A stretch of DNA of 56,169 nt from Candidatus Zhuqueibacterota bacterium (GTDB lineage: Bacteria; Zhuqueibacterota; Zhuqueibacteria; Residuimicrobiales; Krinioviventaceae): positions 1 through 56,169 of the forward strand of contig JAFGSB010000040.1 in assembly GCA_016934825.1 (NCBI GenBank). The letters are read 5' to 3'. Each line of letters begins with the position of its first letter. Position 1 is the first letter of the stretch. This document shows positions 8,729 through 17,631 of the stretch, piece after piece. Position numbers and translations under genes: made by a program. Below the pieces are notes generated by a model that was given only the letters and a program-made list of their open reading frames with translations, was not told the origin of the DNA and did not search any database.

Positions 8729-10102
8729 TTAAAACGGGTCTGTAGGTATAGTTGGTATTTCCATAGTATGTTGTACATCTTTATCAGCAAAACGAACATA
8801 GTCATTTAAAAAGACCAGTTCAACCGTACCTGTTGGTCCATTACGTTGTTTTGCCACGATGACTTCCGCGAGATTTTCGAGTTCAGGTTCAACAGTTCCA
8901 TATGCGGCAGGCCGATAGATAAACATAACAACATCGGCATCCTGCTCAATGGCGCCGGATTCACGTAAATCGGATAACAGCGGGCGTCTTTCCCCGCCCC
9001 GTGATTCAACGGCACGGGACAACTGCGATAAGGCCAATACGGGTATATCCAATTCTTTGGCCAAATTTTTTAACGCCTGGGATATCATGGCAATTTCAAT
9101 CTGGCGGCTTTCGACGCGGCCAACACCTCTTAATAACTGCAAATAATCCACTATCAGCAGATTAATATCCTGTTCAACTTTGAGTCGCCGGGCCTTGGAG
9201 CGCAATTCCATAATATTTAATCCGGGTGTGTCGTCAATATAAATCGGTTCTTCCGCCAGCTTTCCTGCAACCCGGCTGAGATTCTGCCATTGATTTTCCG
9301 GCAACTGGCCGTTCCTGACCATATGTGAGTTCACCCTGGCCTCGGAACATAACATACGTAATACCAGTTGATACGACGCCATTTCCAGGCTGAATATACC
9401 GACCACATAACCTTTACCGGCGGCGAACCTGGCAACATTTAATGCCAGCGCCGTTTTCCCCATTGACGGTCGTGCCGCAAGTATGATCAAATCCGAATTT
9501 TGCATACCGGAAAGTTTATCATCCAGTTGGCTGAATCCGGTAGGAATGCCTGTAATTCCGCCTTCCATATTATGGAAATTTTCAATTTTTTCCCATGTAT
9601 CGTGCATGACCGGTCCGATATGAGAAAAATTTTTCTTGTTCTTATTTGACGATAACGAAAATATCTTTTGCTCGGCTTTATCGATTATATTCACCGCTTC
9701 ATCACCGGCGGTATACGATTCATCCTGAACCTCGTTTGCGACGGTGATTAATTTTCGTAATAATGCTTTATCCTGGACAATTTTACAATAATACTCTATA
9801 TTCGCAGCCGATGGAATTCTTTCAACAAGTTCGGTTAAATAATAGTGTCCGCCAACAGCTTCCAGTTGATTTCTTTTTTCGAGTTCATTTGAAACAGTTA
9901 ATATATCTACAGGTTCACTTTTTTCATATATTGAAAAACCGGCAGCAAAAATTTTACGATGAGCGTCTTTATAAAAACTGGACTCGTCCAATTTTTCCAT
10001 TACGGTCCCGGTTGCCTGCGTATCGATCATCATGCCTCCGATTACAGCCATTTCGGCTTCAATTGCCTGGGGAGGCATTCGGGTTATACTGCTTTCGTTC
10101 AT
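8729..10102 (-). CDS. dnaB: Replicative DNA helicase DnaB
   Basis: DnaB is the hexameric 5'-3' helicase of the replication fork. The 457-residue protein has the N-terminal primase-interacting helical domain (PPQAIEAEMAVIGGMM, residues 10-25), a linker, and a RecA-like domain with Walker A ARPSMGKTALALN (about 209-221), Walker B INLLIVDYLQLL (about 310-321) and the DLRESGAIEQDADVV motif near 380-394. Length is normal and no intein is present. It lies 18 bases after the UDG-like gene and 15 bases before rel, so replication and stringent-response genes are contiguous. Confidence 0.97.
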   Translation of the reverse strand: MNESSITRMPPQAIEAEMAVIGGMMIDTQATGTVMEKLDESSFYKDAHRKIFAAGFSIYEKSEPVDILTVSNELEKRNQLEAVGGHYYLTELVERIPSAANIEYYCKIVQDKALLRKLITVANEVQDESYTAGDEAVNIIDKAEQKIFSLSSNKNKKNFSHIGPVMHDTWEKIENFHNMEGGITGIPTGFSQLDDKLSGMQNSDLIILAARPSMGKTALALNVARFAAGKGYVVGIFSLEMASYQLVLRMLCSEARVNSHMVRNGQLPENQWQNLSRVAGKLAEEPIYIDDTPGLNIMELRSKARRLKVEQDINLLIVDYLQLLRGVGRVESRQIEIAMISQALKNLAKELDIPVLALSQLSRAVESRGGERRPLLSDLRESGAIEQDADVVMFIYRPAAYGTVEPELENLAEVIVAKQRNGPTGTVELVFLNDYVRFADKDVQHTMEIPTIPTDPF

Positions 10103-10120
10103 TTTAAATCAACTATATAA

Positions 10121-10738
10121 TTATACATTGTTCAAATTATATTTATTATATTCATGTTTTAATAATTTGATATCTTCCCAGGTTGCTCTTTTTAATTCCG
10201 GATTGTTTATTAAAGTTTCCGGGTGATATGTTACGAGTAACCTGTAATCTTTATAATTCATAAACCTGCCTCGTAAAGAGCCTATCTCCTGATCATTTTT
10301 CAAGAGAATCCGGGCAGATGTTGTTCCAAGACACAATATAAAAGCCGGTCCGACCAGTTCAATTTGTTTTTCTATATTATTCAGGGTTTGTTCGGCATGA
10401 TTTTTTTCAATTTTATTTGACGGATCGGATTTTCGAACAGAACAAACCAGAACATCCTTTCGATTTAAATTAATCGATTTTAATATTTTTTCCAAAAGTA
10501 TTCCGGTTTCATTACCAAAAAAAGAATCTAAAGGTTCATCACCTGTACGGGATGTTTCCGCAACAAGCGCCAACAAAGCTTCGGGATTGCCTTCACAGAA
10601 CAAATATTCATTCCGAATCAACTCATTTTTTTTATCGACTGTAAAAAATAAATCTTTGGAAATTACCGCTTCATCTCCGTAAAGCTCTATCTGCTGGTTA
10701 ATGAATTCTTTTAATGGTTCTTCAGCCGTATTAATCAT
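10121..10738 (-). CDS. Divergent family-4-type uracil-DNA glycosylase-like protein lacking Fe-S ligands
   Basis: The 205-residue product follows the family-4 UDG layout in its last 150 residues: a region aligned to the catalytic GExPG segment (AETSRTGDEPLDSFFGNETG), QIELVGPAFILCLGTTSA, the RGR segment and TYHPETLI near the C terminus. It differs in key places. The four cysteines that bind [4Fe-4S] in family 4 are absent: the N terminus has no CxxC, the usual VKCRPP reads VRKSDP, and the last ligand position near HAEQTL is not Cys. The GExPG motif is also altered. It may be a low-activity or repurposed UDG fold. It lies between coaBC (13 bases) and dnaB (18 bases). Confidence 0.68.
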   Translation of the reverse strand: MINTAEEPLKEFINQQIELYGDEAVISKDLFFTVDKKNELIRNEYLFCEGNPEALLALVAETSRTGDEPLDSFFGNETGILLEKILKSINLNRKDVLVCSVRKSDPSNKIEKNHAEQTLNNIEKQIELVGPAFILCLGTTSARILLKNDQEIGSLRGRFMNYKDYRLLVTYHPETLINNPELKRATWEDIKLLKHEYNKYNLNNV

Positions 10739-10751
10739 ATCAAAAGCCTGT

Positions 10752-11951
10752 TTATCCGTTTTGCATAAGGTTAAATACTTTATCCAAAATTCGATCTGCG
10801 ACCCGATATTTACTCAATAACGGATATCTTTCCATGTTACCTTTATTGTCTAAAACAGTTACACGATTCGTATCATTCCGAAATCCGGCGCCCGGACGGG
10901 CAGGATTGTTAATCACAATAAAATCGCAATTTTTCCGGCGAAGTTTATCAAGTGAATAGTCATACTCATTCTCCGTTTCGACAGAAAAACCAACTTGGAT
11001 TCTGTTACCCTTATTTTGCCCGGCTTTGGCCAGTATATCGTTATTCATAATCAAAGCAAGAGATTTCGGGTTATCCTGTTTTTTGAGTTTATTGGGGGAA
11101 TATTCGGCAGGCCTGTAATCGCTCACGGCAGCAGCCATGATCAATACATCTGTGCCTTCAAGCCGTTTTAAAACCTGCTGTTCCATTTCAAAAGCCGTTC
11201 TGATATGGACCAGTTCCACACCGCTGAAAGTTCTTAAATTTACCGGTCCGGAAACCAGCACAACCTCCGCGCCGCGTATTTTTGCCTGTTCCGCCAGGGC
11301 AAAACCCATTTTACCGGATGATAGATTTGTCAGATACCTGACCGGGTCCAAAGGTTCCTCTGTCGGACCGGCGGTTATTAATAATTTTTTGCCGGAAAAA
11401 TCGTTTTTCCCGAATAACCGCAGTTTTACAGCGTCGAATATGGTTTCAATATCGGCAAGGCGACCATAACCGACTTCACCGCAGGCCAATTCACCGATAC
11501 CCGGTTCGACAAAGTAATAGCCATGTTCCTGTAATTTTTTCTGATTTTCCCGGTATATACTGTTCGCAAACATAGCCTTGTTCATGGCGGGACAAAAGAT
11601 AACCGGAACATTAGCAGCCATAATAGTCGTCGTTAATGCATTATCCGCAATACCCGAAGCAATTTTACCAATCGTGTTCAGCGTTGCAGGGCAAATGACC
11701 ATAACATCCGACCACCGCGCCCATTCGATATGGGCTGTTTGTTTACTGGAGGTTTCCGGGAATAGACCCGTTAACACATCGTTTTCAGACAATGTTTCAA
11801 ACGTCAACGGAGACACAAATTTTGTCGCCGCATCGGTCATAACAACGCGAACCTGGGCGCCGGCCTTTTTAAACTGACGAACCAATTCGGCAGTTTTATA
11901 AACGGCAATTCCGCCCGTGATTCCTATTAATATTTTTTTTCCAAAGAACAT
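10752..11951 (-). CDS. coaBC: Bifunctional phosphopantothenoylcysteine decarboxylase/phosphopantothenate-cysteine ligase
   Basis: CoaBC performs two consecutive steps of coenzyme A synthesis in the cytosol. The 399-residue product has an N-terminal FMN-dependent decarboxylase domain (residues 1-175: GITGGIAVYKT, the catalytic-histidine segment TAHIEWARW, and the CPAMNKAMF motif). The C-terminal ligase domain (about 183-395) carries LLITAGPTEEPLDPVRYLTN and VSDYRPAEYSPNKLKK. Both halves look complete. The gene follows yicC, gmk and rpoZ, an order widely conserved in bacteria, in which priA often comes next. Here a UDG-like gene and dnaB occupy that place. Confidence 0.96.
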   Translation of the reverse strand: MFFGKKILIGITGGIAVYKTAELVRQFKKAGAQVRVVMTDAATKFVSPLTFETLSENDVLTGLFPETSSKQTAHIEWARWSDVMVICPATLNTIGKIASGIADNALTTTIMAANVPVIFCPAMNKAMFANSIYRENQKKLQEHGYYFVEPGIGELACGEVGYGRLADIETIFDAVKLRLFGKNDFSGKKLLITAGPTEEPLDPVRYLTNLSSGKMGFALAEQAKIRGAEVVLVSGPVNLRTFSGVELVHIRTAFEMEQQVLKRLEGTDVLIMAAAVSDYRPAEYSPNKLKKQDNPKSLALIMNNDILAKAGQNKGNRIQVGFSVETENEYDYSLDKLRRKNCDFIVINNPARPGAGFRNDTNRVTVLDNKGNMERYPLLSKYRVADRILDKVFNLMQNG

Positions 11952-11962
11952 TAATATAATCT

Positions 11963-12247
11963 TTATTCCGGTTCTTCAACATCTACTCTTTCCAGTTTAC
12001 CCTCCATCAACTCATTCAGCGCAATGGTTGTTGGTTTGGGTAATTTCAGATATTGTCTTTCAATAATATCAGCATTAACGCCCTCGTCATCAAATTCCTC
12101 GGTCTGGGAAATCGCTTCGGCCTCATTATCAAGTATTCGTTTTTGCAGTTCATTTATCTGTCTGGCGCGTTTTGCAATCAGGATAATCGCTTCATAAATA
12201 TTACTTGCGTGTTTTTCAATTTCTTCCAAAGGTAAAGTTTCTGCCAT
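11963..12247 (-). CDS. rpoZ: RNA polymerase omega subunit
   Basis: Omega helps assemble and stabilise RNA polymerase by clamping the beta-prime C terminus. The 94-residue product has the RpoZ N-terminal helical core (NIYEAIILIAKRARQINE, about 17-34) and a C-terminal acidic tail. GGAGG stands 6 bases before the ATG at 12245-12247. The position between gmk and coaBC is the classical one and supports the call despite the shortness of the protein. Confidence 0.88.
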   Translation of the reverse strand: MAETLPLEEIEKHASNIYEAIILIAKRARQINELQKRILDNEAEAISQTEEFDDEGVNADIIERQYLKLPKPTTIALNELMEGKLERVDVEEPE

Positions 12248-12270
12248 TTAATTCCTCCAAAATGACTTGT

Positions 12271-12855
12271 TTATTTAAAAGATATTCTTTCTATTATTAT
12301 TTGTTTTGTTTTATGGATCGTATCACTAATGTTTTTGTTAATAACTATTTTATCAAATTGTTCTCCCAGCCTCATCTCTTCGGGTACCCGCATTAGTCTT
12401 TGATTAATTTGGTCCTGTGTCTCGGTAGACCTGTTCCTTAATCTTTCCTCAAGACTTTTTAAATCGGGCGGTTTTAAAAAAATCAACAAAGAGCTGTCAG
12501 GGAAATGTTTTTTTACAGAAAATGCGCCGTATACATCCAGGTCCATGAGCACAATATTACCCTTATTTAACCAGTCCTGAAGCGGTTTTTTCGGAGTACC
12601 ATAATAATATCCGTGAATCTGTTCATATTCGAGCAATTCGTTATTTAAAATTTTTTCCTGAAAATCATTTTTCTTTACAAACCAATAATCTTTGCCGTTT
12701 ATTTCTCCATTTCTTTTTTTTCGGGTTGTCATGGATATGGAATATACAAATTTGTATTTTTTATCCTTTAAAAGTTCCTTAATTATTGTCGTTTTGCCAC
12801 CACCGGAGGGCGATGATATAACAACAATTAAACCTTTATCAATATTCACGGGCAA
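12271..12855 (-). CDS. gmk: Guanylate kinase
   Basis: Gmk phosphorylates GMP to GDP with ATP in the cytosol. The 194-residue product has the P-loop SSPSGGGKTT (about 14-23), the GMP-binding region with SMTTRKKRNGEINGKDY (about 41-57) and EYEQIHGYYYGTP (about 76-88), and the lid and adenine-binding segment LEERLRNRSTET. Length is normal. The frame opens at TTG 12853-12855, and a GTG two codons later is an equally possible start. It lies 18 bases after yicC and 23 before rpoZ. Confidence 0.95.
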   Translation of the reverse strand: MPVNIDKGLIVVISSPSGGGKTTIIKELLKDKKYKFVYSISMTTRKKRNGEINGKDYWFVKKNDFQEKILNNELLEYEQIHGYYYGTPKKPLQDWLNKGNIVLMDLDVYGAFSVKKHFPDSSLLIFLKPPDLKSLEERLRNRSTETQDQINQRLMRVPEEMRLGEQFDKIVINKNISDTIHKTKQIIIERISFK

Positions 12856-12873
12856 TAAATTTTATTTTAAATT

Positions 12874-13749
12874 TCATTCGATATTTTGTACTTGTTCGCG
12901 AATTTTTTCAATTTCATCTTTTAACAAAATCACAAGGTGAGAGACCTGCGCAAGCGATGTCTTGGAGCCGATTGTATTTGCTTCACGGTTCATTTCCTGC
13001 AGTAAATAATTCAATTTTCGACCCTGTGATGTTTCATCCTCCATTATTTCAAGAAATAATTTATTATGACTGTGAAATCGCACACATTCTTCGGTAATAT
13101 CAATTTTATCCGCGATCAAAGATAATTCCAGTTCCAGTCGGCCTTTTTCAAGCATTTCATCCGGTATCAATTTTCTTACCCGGTTACGCAGTTTATCAAG
13201 TTCTTCGACCGGGGCGTTTTGTGATAATTTTTCAATCTCTGAGAGTAAATTTTCCAAATGATGAATACGGTTTACAAAATCCTTGTATAATTCCTGTCCC
13301 TCAGCATCTCTCATTTTATTTAATTCCACGAGGGCTGTTTCAATCGCTTTTTTCGCACAGAGCCAGGTATGTTCATCCACTGTCGGATCAATATCAATGG
13401 CTAAAATATCCGGCAGACTCAATAAATGATTGATATCCATTTCACCCTTAACTCCCAAATCCTTAAGTTCGTGTGAAATTCGCATATAGGCATTTATCAA
13501 ACCTTTATTCAGAAGTAAATCCTGGTATTTGTCCGTATCACTGGTAATACCGATCCATATATTGACCCGACCGCGTTTGATGTACTGGGACACCATTTCC
13601 CGGATCTGTTGTTCATAATTAACCAAAGTTCGGGGGGTTTTCTGAACCAGGTCAAGGAACCGATTATTAACGGATCTGATCTCGACCGTTATCTCAAGAT
13701 CACCCAGAGATTCAACTCCCCGTCCATATCCCGTCATACTGGTTATCAT
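12874..13749 (-). CDS. yicC: YicC family endoribonuclease-like protein
   Basis: YicC proteins are conserved RNA-associated proteins; E. coli YicC has been described as an endoribonuclease. The 291-residue product has the family N terminus ITSMTGYGRG (2-11) with EIRSVNNRFLD (23-33), and the C-terminal domain with GRKLNYLLQEMNREANTIGSK (about 240-260). Both ends are intact and length matches the family. It is the first gene of the yicC-gmk-rpoZ-coaBC unit; the upstream region to 13881 holds an AT-rich promoter area with no other gene. Confidence 0.92.
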   Translation of the reverse strand: MITSMTGYGRGVESLGDLEITVEIRSVNNRFLDLVQKTPRTLVNYEQQIREMVSQYIKRGRVNIWIGITSDTDKYQDLLLNKGLINAYMRISHELKDLGVKGEMDINHLLSLPDILAIDIDPTVDEHTWLCAKKAIETALVELNKMRDAEGQELYKDFVNRIHHLENLLSEIEKLSQNAPVEELDKLRNRVRKLIPDEMLEKGRLELELSLIADKIDITEECVRFHSHNKLFLEIMEDETSQGRKLNYLLQEMNREANTIGSKTSLAQVSHLVILLKDEIEKIREQVQNIE

Positions 13750-13881
13750 TTTACATTACCTGTGACATAAAAATGAACTCTCTTAAAACCATATTTTAGC
13801 AGGAGTTATAAAATTAATAAATTTTTTAATTATAGTCAAATGATTTTTTTACATTTACAGTAATTTCTTTTTTCTAACATT

Positions 13882-13916
13882 AAAAACGGCTTCAAATCTA
13901 TTCAATTTGAAGCCGT
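13882..13916 (-). terminator. Rho-independent terminator of the PorV-like gene
   Basis: A perfect 12-bp inverted repeat, ACGGCTTCAAAT (13886-13897) with ATTTGAAGCCGT (13905-13916), has a 7-nt loop. Read on the minus strand the stem is followed by TTTTT. It lies 29 bases past the stop of the gene at 13945-14943, matching an intrinsic terminator for that gene and separating it from yicC. Confidence 0.85.
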
Positions 13917-13944
13917 CAATTAAAAAAATTTTTTCAAGTACAGA

Positions 13945-14943
13945 TTATTTTCTGAAAAATTTCTCTTCCTCAAGTCTCAGGCGTAATGAAATTCGATGCG
14001 TTGTATCCAGTTCATCATGACTGAGAAAAGCATAATCGAGATCCAGACGGGGAAGTTTTATGCCCGCACCGGCAGTCAAAGAACCGATATCATCACGGCC
14101 CACCCGTAAGGCAACGACATTCCGCACCAGTAATTCCGCTCCAACACGGGGATCAGCACTCATGGGCCCGATATTCATCTGGGCTGAATATTTTCGTCCT
14201 TCAAAACGCAGATCCGTATCCGCGGCCAATAATAAATTACTTTTTATAAAAGCGATATGGATCGGATAGGCAAGCCCCATTTTAAAAGTCGGTGAAATCA
14301 ATTCTTTTGTACCCGTATCCCAGGCTAAAATTGTTGTGGTTATATCCTGAAAATTAGCTCCCAGCATTAATTTTCCTGCAGGATTCCACAGGACACCGAC
14401 ATCAAATCCAATTCCCCATGCCGAATTATCTCCGACACCTTTACGGATGAATTTAACATTCGCACCGTAAGAAAATCTGTCGGATCGTTTTTTCGCATAA
14501 CTGAGATAAACGGCATACTCGGCATCGGACACATAACGGTCAACATACGGCCGGTTATATTCACTTAATTCGGCATTTTGATTCTGCAAAACAGGAATGG
14601 GAATGTCGTCGACCGCCAGCCGTATCATATTCAGGGCGAGACTCTCTGTAGAGCGGAAAGGCAATGCAAATCCGGCATAATCATAATTGACCACGCCGCC
14701 GAATCGCCGAGAATGCATTGCCGTGATTTCAGGATAGTTAATAGCGGTCAAACCTGCAGGATTCCAGTAACCAAAAGTAGCATCTCCACCAACAGCCACA
14801 TGCGCGCCGCCCATCCCAAGGGCTTTGGCGCCAACGCCGGTGTTTAAAAACTCGCCGGCATATTTGGCGATTTCAATTCCAAAACCGTGTACTGTGGTTA
14901 AAAACAAGATTAAAAAGATGAATATGACTTTATTTAAATTCAC
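13945..14943 (-). CDS. PorV/PorQ family outer-membrane protein
   Basis: The 332-residue product has a signal peptide (about 1-22) and then the family hallmark AGEFLNTGVGAKALGMGG (about 30-47) with AVGGDATFGYWNPAGL. This is the conserved N-terminal hatch-like region of PorV/PorQ proteins in FCB bacteria. The remainder is a predicted 12-14-strand barrel. The start is GTG 14941-14943 with GGAG upstream. In Bacteroidota some members belong to the type IX secretion system, but no other T9SS component is visible here, so only the barrel family can be stated. Confidence 0.86.
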   Translation of the reverse strand: MNLNKVIFIFLILFLTTVHGFGIEIAKYAGEFLNTGVGAKALGMGGAHVAVGGDATFGYWNPAGLTAINYPEITAMHSRRFGGVVNYDYAGFALPFRSTESLALNMIRLAVDDIPIPVLQNQNAELSEYNRPYVDRYVSDAEYAVYLSYAKKRSDRFSYGANVKFIRKGVGDNSAWGIGFDVGVLWNPAGKLMLGANFQDITTTILAWDTGTKELISPTFKMGLAYPIHIAFIKSNLLLAADTDLRFEGRKYSAQMNIGPMSADPRVGAELLVRNVVALRVGRDDIGSLTAGAGIKLPRLDLDYAFLSHDELDTTHRISLRLRLEEEKFFRK

Positions 14944-14993
14944 TATAAATCTCCATTTTGTCCGTACCTGATTTCGTACCGGTCACAAAAAAA

Positions 14994-17612
14994 TTATTTA
15001 TTTAATAATTGTTTCAACTGATCGAGTTTGTTTAAGGCTTCCAAAGGAGTCAGTTCATCTGGATTGATATTTTGTAATTCTTTGCGTAACGATTTTTCCA
15101 TTTCGGCAAACAAACTCAATTGTTTTATCTTTTGTTTCGGCTCCTCGTGATGTCTGGCAATTTTGGGTTCATTTGAATGATTCAAACTTTCCGATTCCAG
15201 ATTTTGTAAAACTTCTTTGGCCCGGTTTATCACAACACCAGGTAATCCTGCCAATTGTGCAACATGTATGCCGTAACTGTGATCACAGCCGCCCGTTATG
15301 ATTTTCCGTAAAAAAACAATGTGATCGCCCCACTCTTTCACGGCGACATTATAGTTTTTTACACGCGGAAGTACAAGTTCGAGTTCCGTTAATTCATGAA
15401 AATGTGTGGCAAATACGGTTTTTGCCGCAACCCGGTCAGTGTTATGTATATATTCAACCACCGACCAGGCCAGGGACAATCCGTCAAATGTGCTTGTCCC
15501 CCTGCCGATCTCATCGAGCAATACAAGGCTGTCGGGGGTCGCATTATTTAAAATATTTGCGGTTTCATTCATTTCCGTTAAAAAAGTGCTTTCCCCGGCG
15601 GCAAGATTGTCCGAAGCGCCGACCCGGGTAAAAACCCGATCCACGAGACCGATTTGCGCTTTTGACGCCGGAACAAACCCCCCCATTTGCGCCATAATAA
15701 CGATAAGACCGATTTGCCGCAAATAGGTCGATTTCCCGGCCATGTTCGGGCCGGTAATAATTAAAATTTGTTCTGTTTTATTGTCTATTTTTATATCATT
15801 ACAGACAAATTGTTCGCCCGGCGGCAGTAATTTTTCAACAACGGGATGCCGTCCATCCGTAATGATGATCCTGTCGGTTTCGTTCATCTGCGGTTTGCCA
15901 TATTCATTATCAACTGCGACCTGGGCCAGGTTTGTTATACAATCCAGTTGCGCCAGACTGCGGGCGTTATTCTGCAGCGGCACGGTATAATCCAGTATAA
16001 ACAGGCGTAATTCATTAAACAGCCGATATTCAATTGAAGCCATTTTTTCTTCGGCACCAAGTATTTTTTCTTCATATTCCTTCAATTCCTGGGTAATAAA
16101 TCTCTCGGCGTTTACAAGCGTCTGTTTACGAATATAATACGAGGGAACTTTGGACAGGTTGGCCTTGGTGACTTCAATATAATATCCAAATACTTTATTA
16201 AAATTTACTTTTAACGACGAAATACCGGTGTTTTCCCTTTCCTGCGCCTGCAATCTGGCAATCCAGTCCTTGCCGGAATAAGCGATGTCGCGTAATTTAT
16301 CTAATTCTTCGTCATAGCCGCGGCGGATAATACCGCCGTCGGTAATCGAAAGCGGCGGATTATCGATTATGGCTTTTTGGATCCTGTCCGCTACATCGTT
16401 TAGTTCATTCAGATATTCGAAAATCTGCTGCAAATATGCGGTCTTTTCGGAGATAAACAATTGCTTTACTTCATGTACTACTTTAAGTGAAATGAGTATT
16501 GCCAGTGCGTCGCGGGCATTTGCGCGTCCCGTTGCAAACTTTGCTAAAAGTCGTTCCAGGTCGCCGGAACTGGACAATTTATCGCGTATTTTAGATCGCA
16601 CATCTGTTTTATTGACCATAACCTCAACGGCGTCAAGACGCCGGTTGATTTCCTGTAACTTTTTCAACGGAAATAAAAGCCAGTTGACAAGCATTCTACC
16701 GCCCATCGGTGTTCGGGTTTTATCCAGAATGGATAACAACGTGCCCCGTTTCCCGGTCAATGTCATTGAAGAAATCAATTCCAGATTACGGCGGGTTGTG
16801 CTGTCGATAATTAAATTTTCCGTATCCGAGCTTCGAAACAGACGGTTAATATGCACCAGTTTTTCGGACTGGTTTTCTTTTAAATAGGCTAAAACGGCGC
16901 CGGCGGCGGAAATTCCGGCGTCGAAATTATCAACACCAAAGCCTTTCAGCGTCAAAGTGGAAAAATGGTCCGTAATGGCCTGATATGAGTAATCGTAGTT
17001 GAATGTCCAGTCATCCCGGTGAGTAATGGTGACATTGGATGAACTATCCAGAACATCTTTGAGCAGGGTAATTTGGGACTCGCTGACAAGTATCTCAGCG
17101 GGATTAAAAGTGAGAATTTTCTCATTGATGAGGGAAACCGGGACTTCTGTCAGTTGAAATTCGCCGGTGGATACATCAACAACGGCAAAACCGCATATTT
17201 CTTTATCAAAAAACACGCTTGCCAGGTAATTGTTTCTTTTGGTTTCCAGTAAATCATCGGTAATGGCGGTTCCGGGAGATACGATTTCAATGACTTTTCT
17301 TTTAACAATGGTTTTAGCCAGTTTGGGATCTTCTACCTGTTCACAAATGGCCACCCGAAGACCGGCCTTGATCAATTTGGTCAAATAATTATCCAGCGCG
17401 TGATGAGGGAAACCGGCAAGCGGGACATCCGCGGCTTTGCCGTGCGCCCTGGAAGTCAGCGTTATTCCCAGCACCTCGGCGCCTGTTTTGGCGTCTTCAA
17501 AGAACATTTCATAAAAATCACCCATCCGGAACAACAATAAATCGTCCGGGTGATTATTTTTAATCTTTAAATATTGCTCCATTAAAGGAGTTTTAGCTTC
17601 TTTACCACTCAC
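14994..17612 (-). CDS. mutS: DNA mismatch repair protein MutS
   Basis: MutS recognises mismatches and small loops and starts mismatch repair. The 872-residue product has the mismatch-binding Phe-x-Glu motif in FRMGDFYEMFFEDA (about 28-41), connector and lever domains, and the ATPase domain with Walker A TGPNMAGKSTYLRQIG (about 617-632), the ASDNLAAGESTFLTEM signature, the VLLDEIGRGTSTFDG Walker B/D loop and ATHFHEL. Length is typical of MutS1. The start is GTG 17610-17612. It lies 19 bases after nadK. MutL is not in this window. Confidence 0.97.
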   Translation of the reverse strand: MSGKEAKTPLMEQYLKIKNNHPDDLLLFRMGDFYEMFFEDAKTGAEVLGITLTSRAHGKAADVPLAGFPHHALDNYLTKLIKAGLRVAICEQVEDPKLAKTIVKRKVIEIVSPGTAITDDLLETKRNNYLASVFFDKEICGFAVVDVSTGEFQLTEVPVSLINEKILTFNPAEILVSESQITLLKDVLDSSSNVTITHRDDWTFNYDYSYQAITDHFSTLTLKGFGVDNFDAGISAAGAVLAYLKENQSEKLVHINRLFRSSDTENLIIDSTTRRNLELISSMTLTGKRGTLLSILDKTRTPMGGRMLVNWLLFPLKKLQEINRRLDAVEVMVNKTDVRSKIRDKLSSSGDLERLLAKFATGRANARDALAILISLKVVHEVKQLFISEKTAYLQQIFEYLNELNDVADRIQKAIIDNPPLSITDGGIIRRGYDEELDKLRDIAYSGKDWIARLQAQERENTGISSLKVNFNKVFGYYIEVTKANLSKVPSYYIRKQTLVNAERFITQELKEYEEKILGAEEKMASIEYRLFNELRLFILDYTVPLQNNARSLAQLDCITNLAQVAVDNEYGKPQMNETDRIIITDGRHPVVEKLLPPGEQFVCNDIKIDNKTEQILIITGPNMAGKSTYLRQIGLIVIMAQMGGFVPASKAQIGLVDRVFTRVGASDNLAAGESTFLTEMNETANILNNATPDSLVLLDEIGRGTSTFDGLSLAWSVVEYIHNTDRVAAKTVFATHFHELTELELVLPRVKNYNVAVKEWGDHIVFLRKIITGGCDHSYGIHVAQLAGLPGVVINRAKEVLQNLESESLNHSNEPKIARHHEEPKQKIKQLSLFAEMEKSLRKELQNINPDELTPLEALNKLDQLKQLLNK

Positions 17613-17631
17613 TGGAAAATATCTGGTTAGG

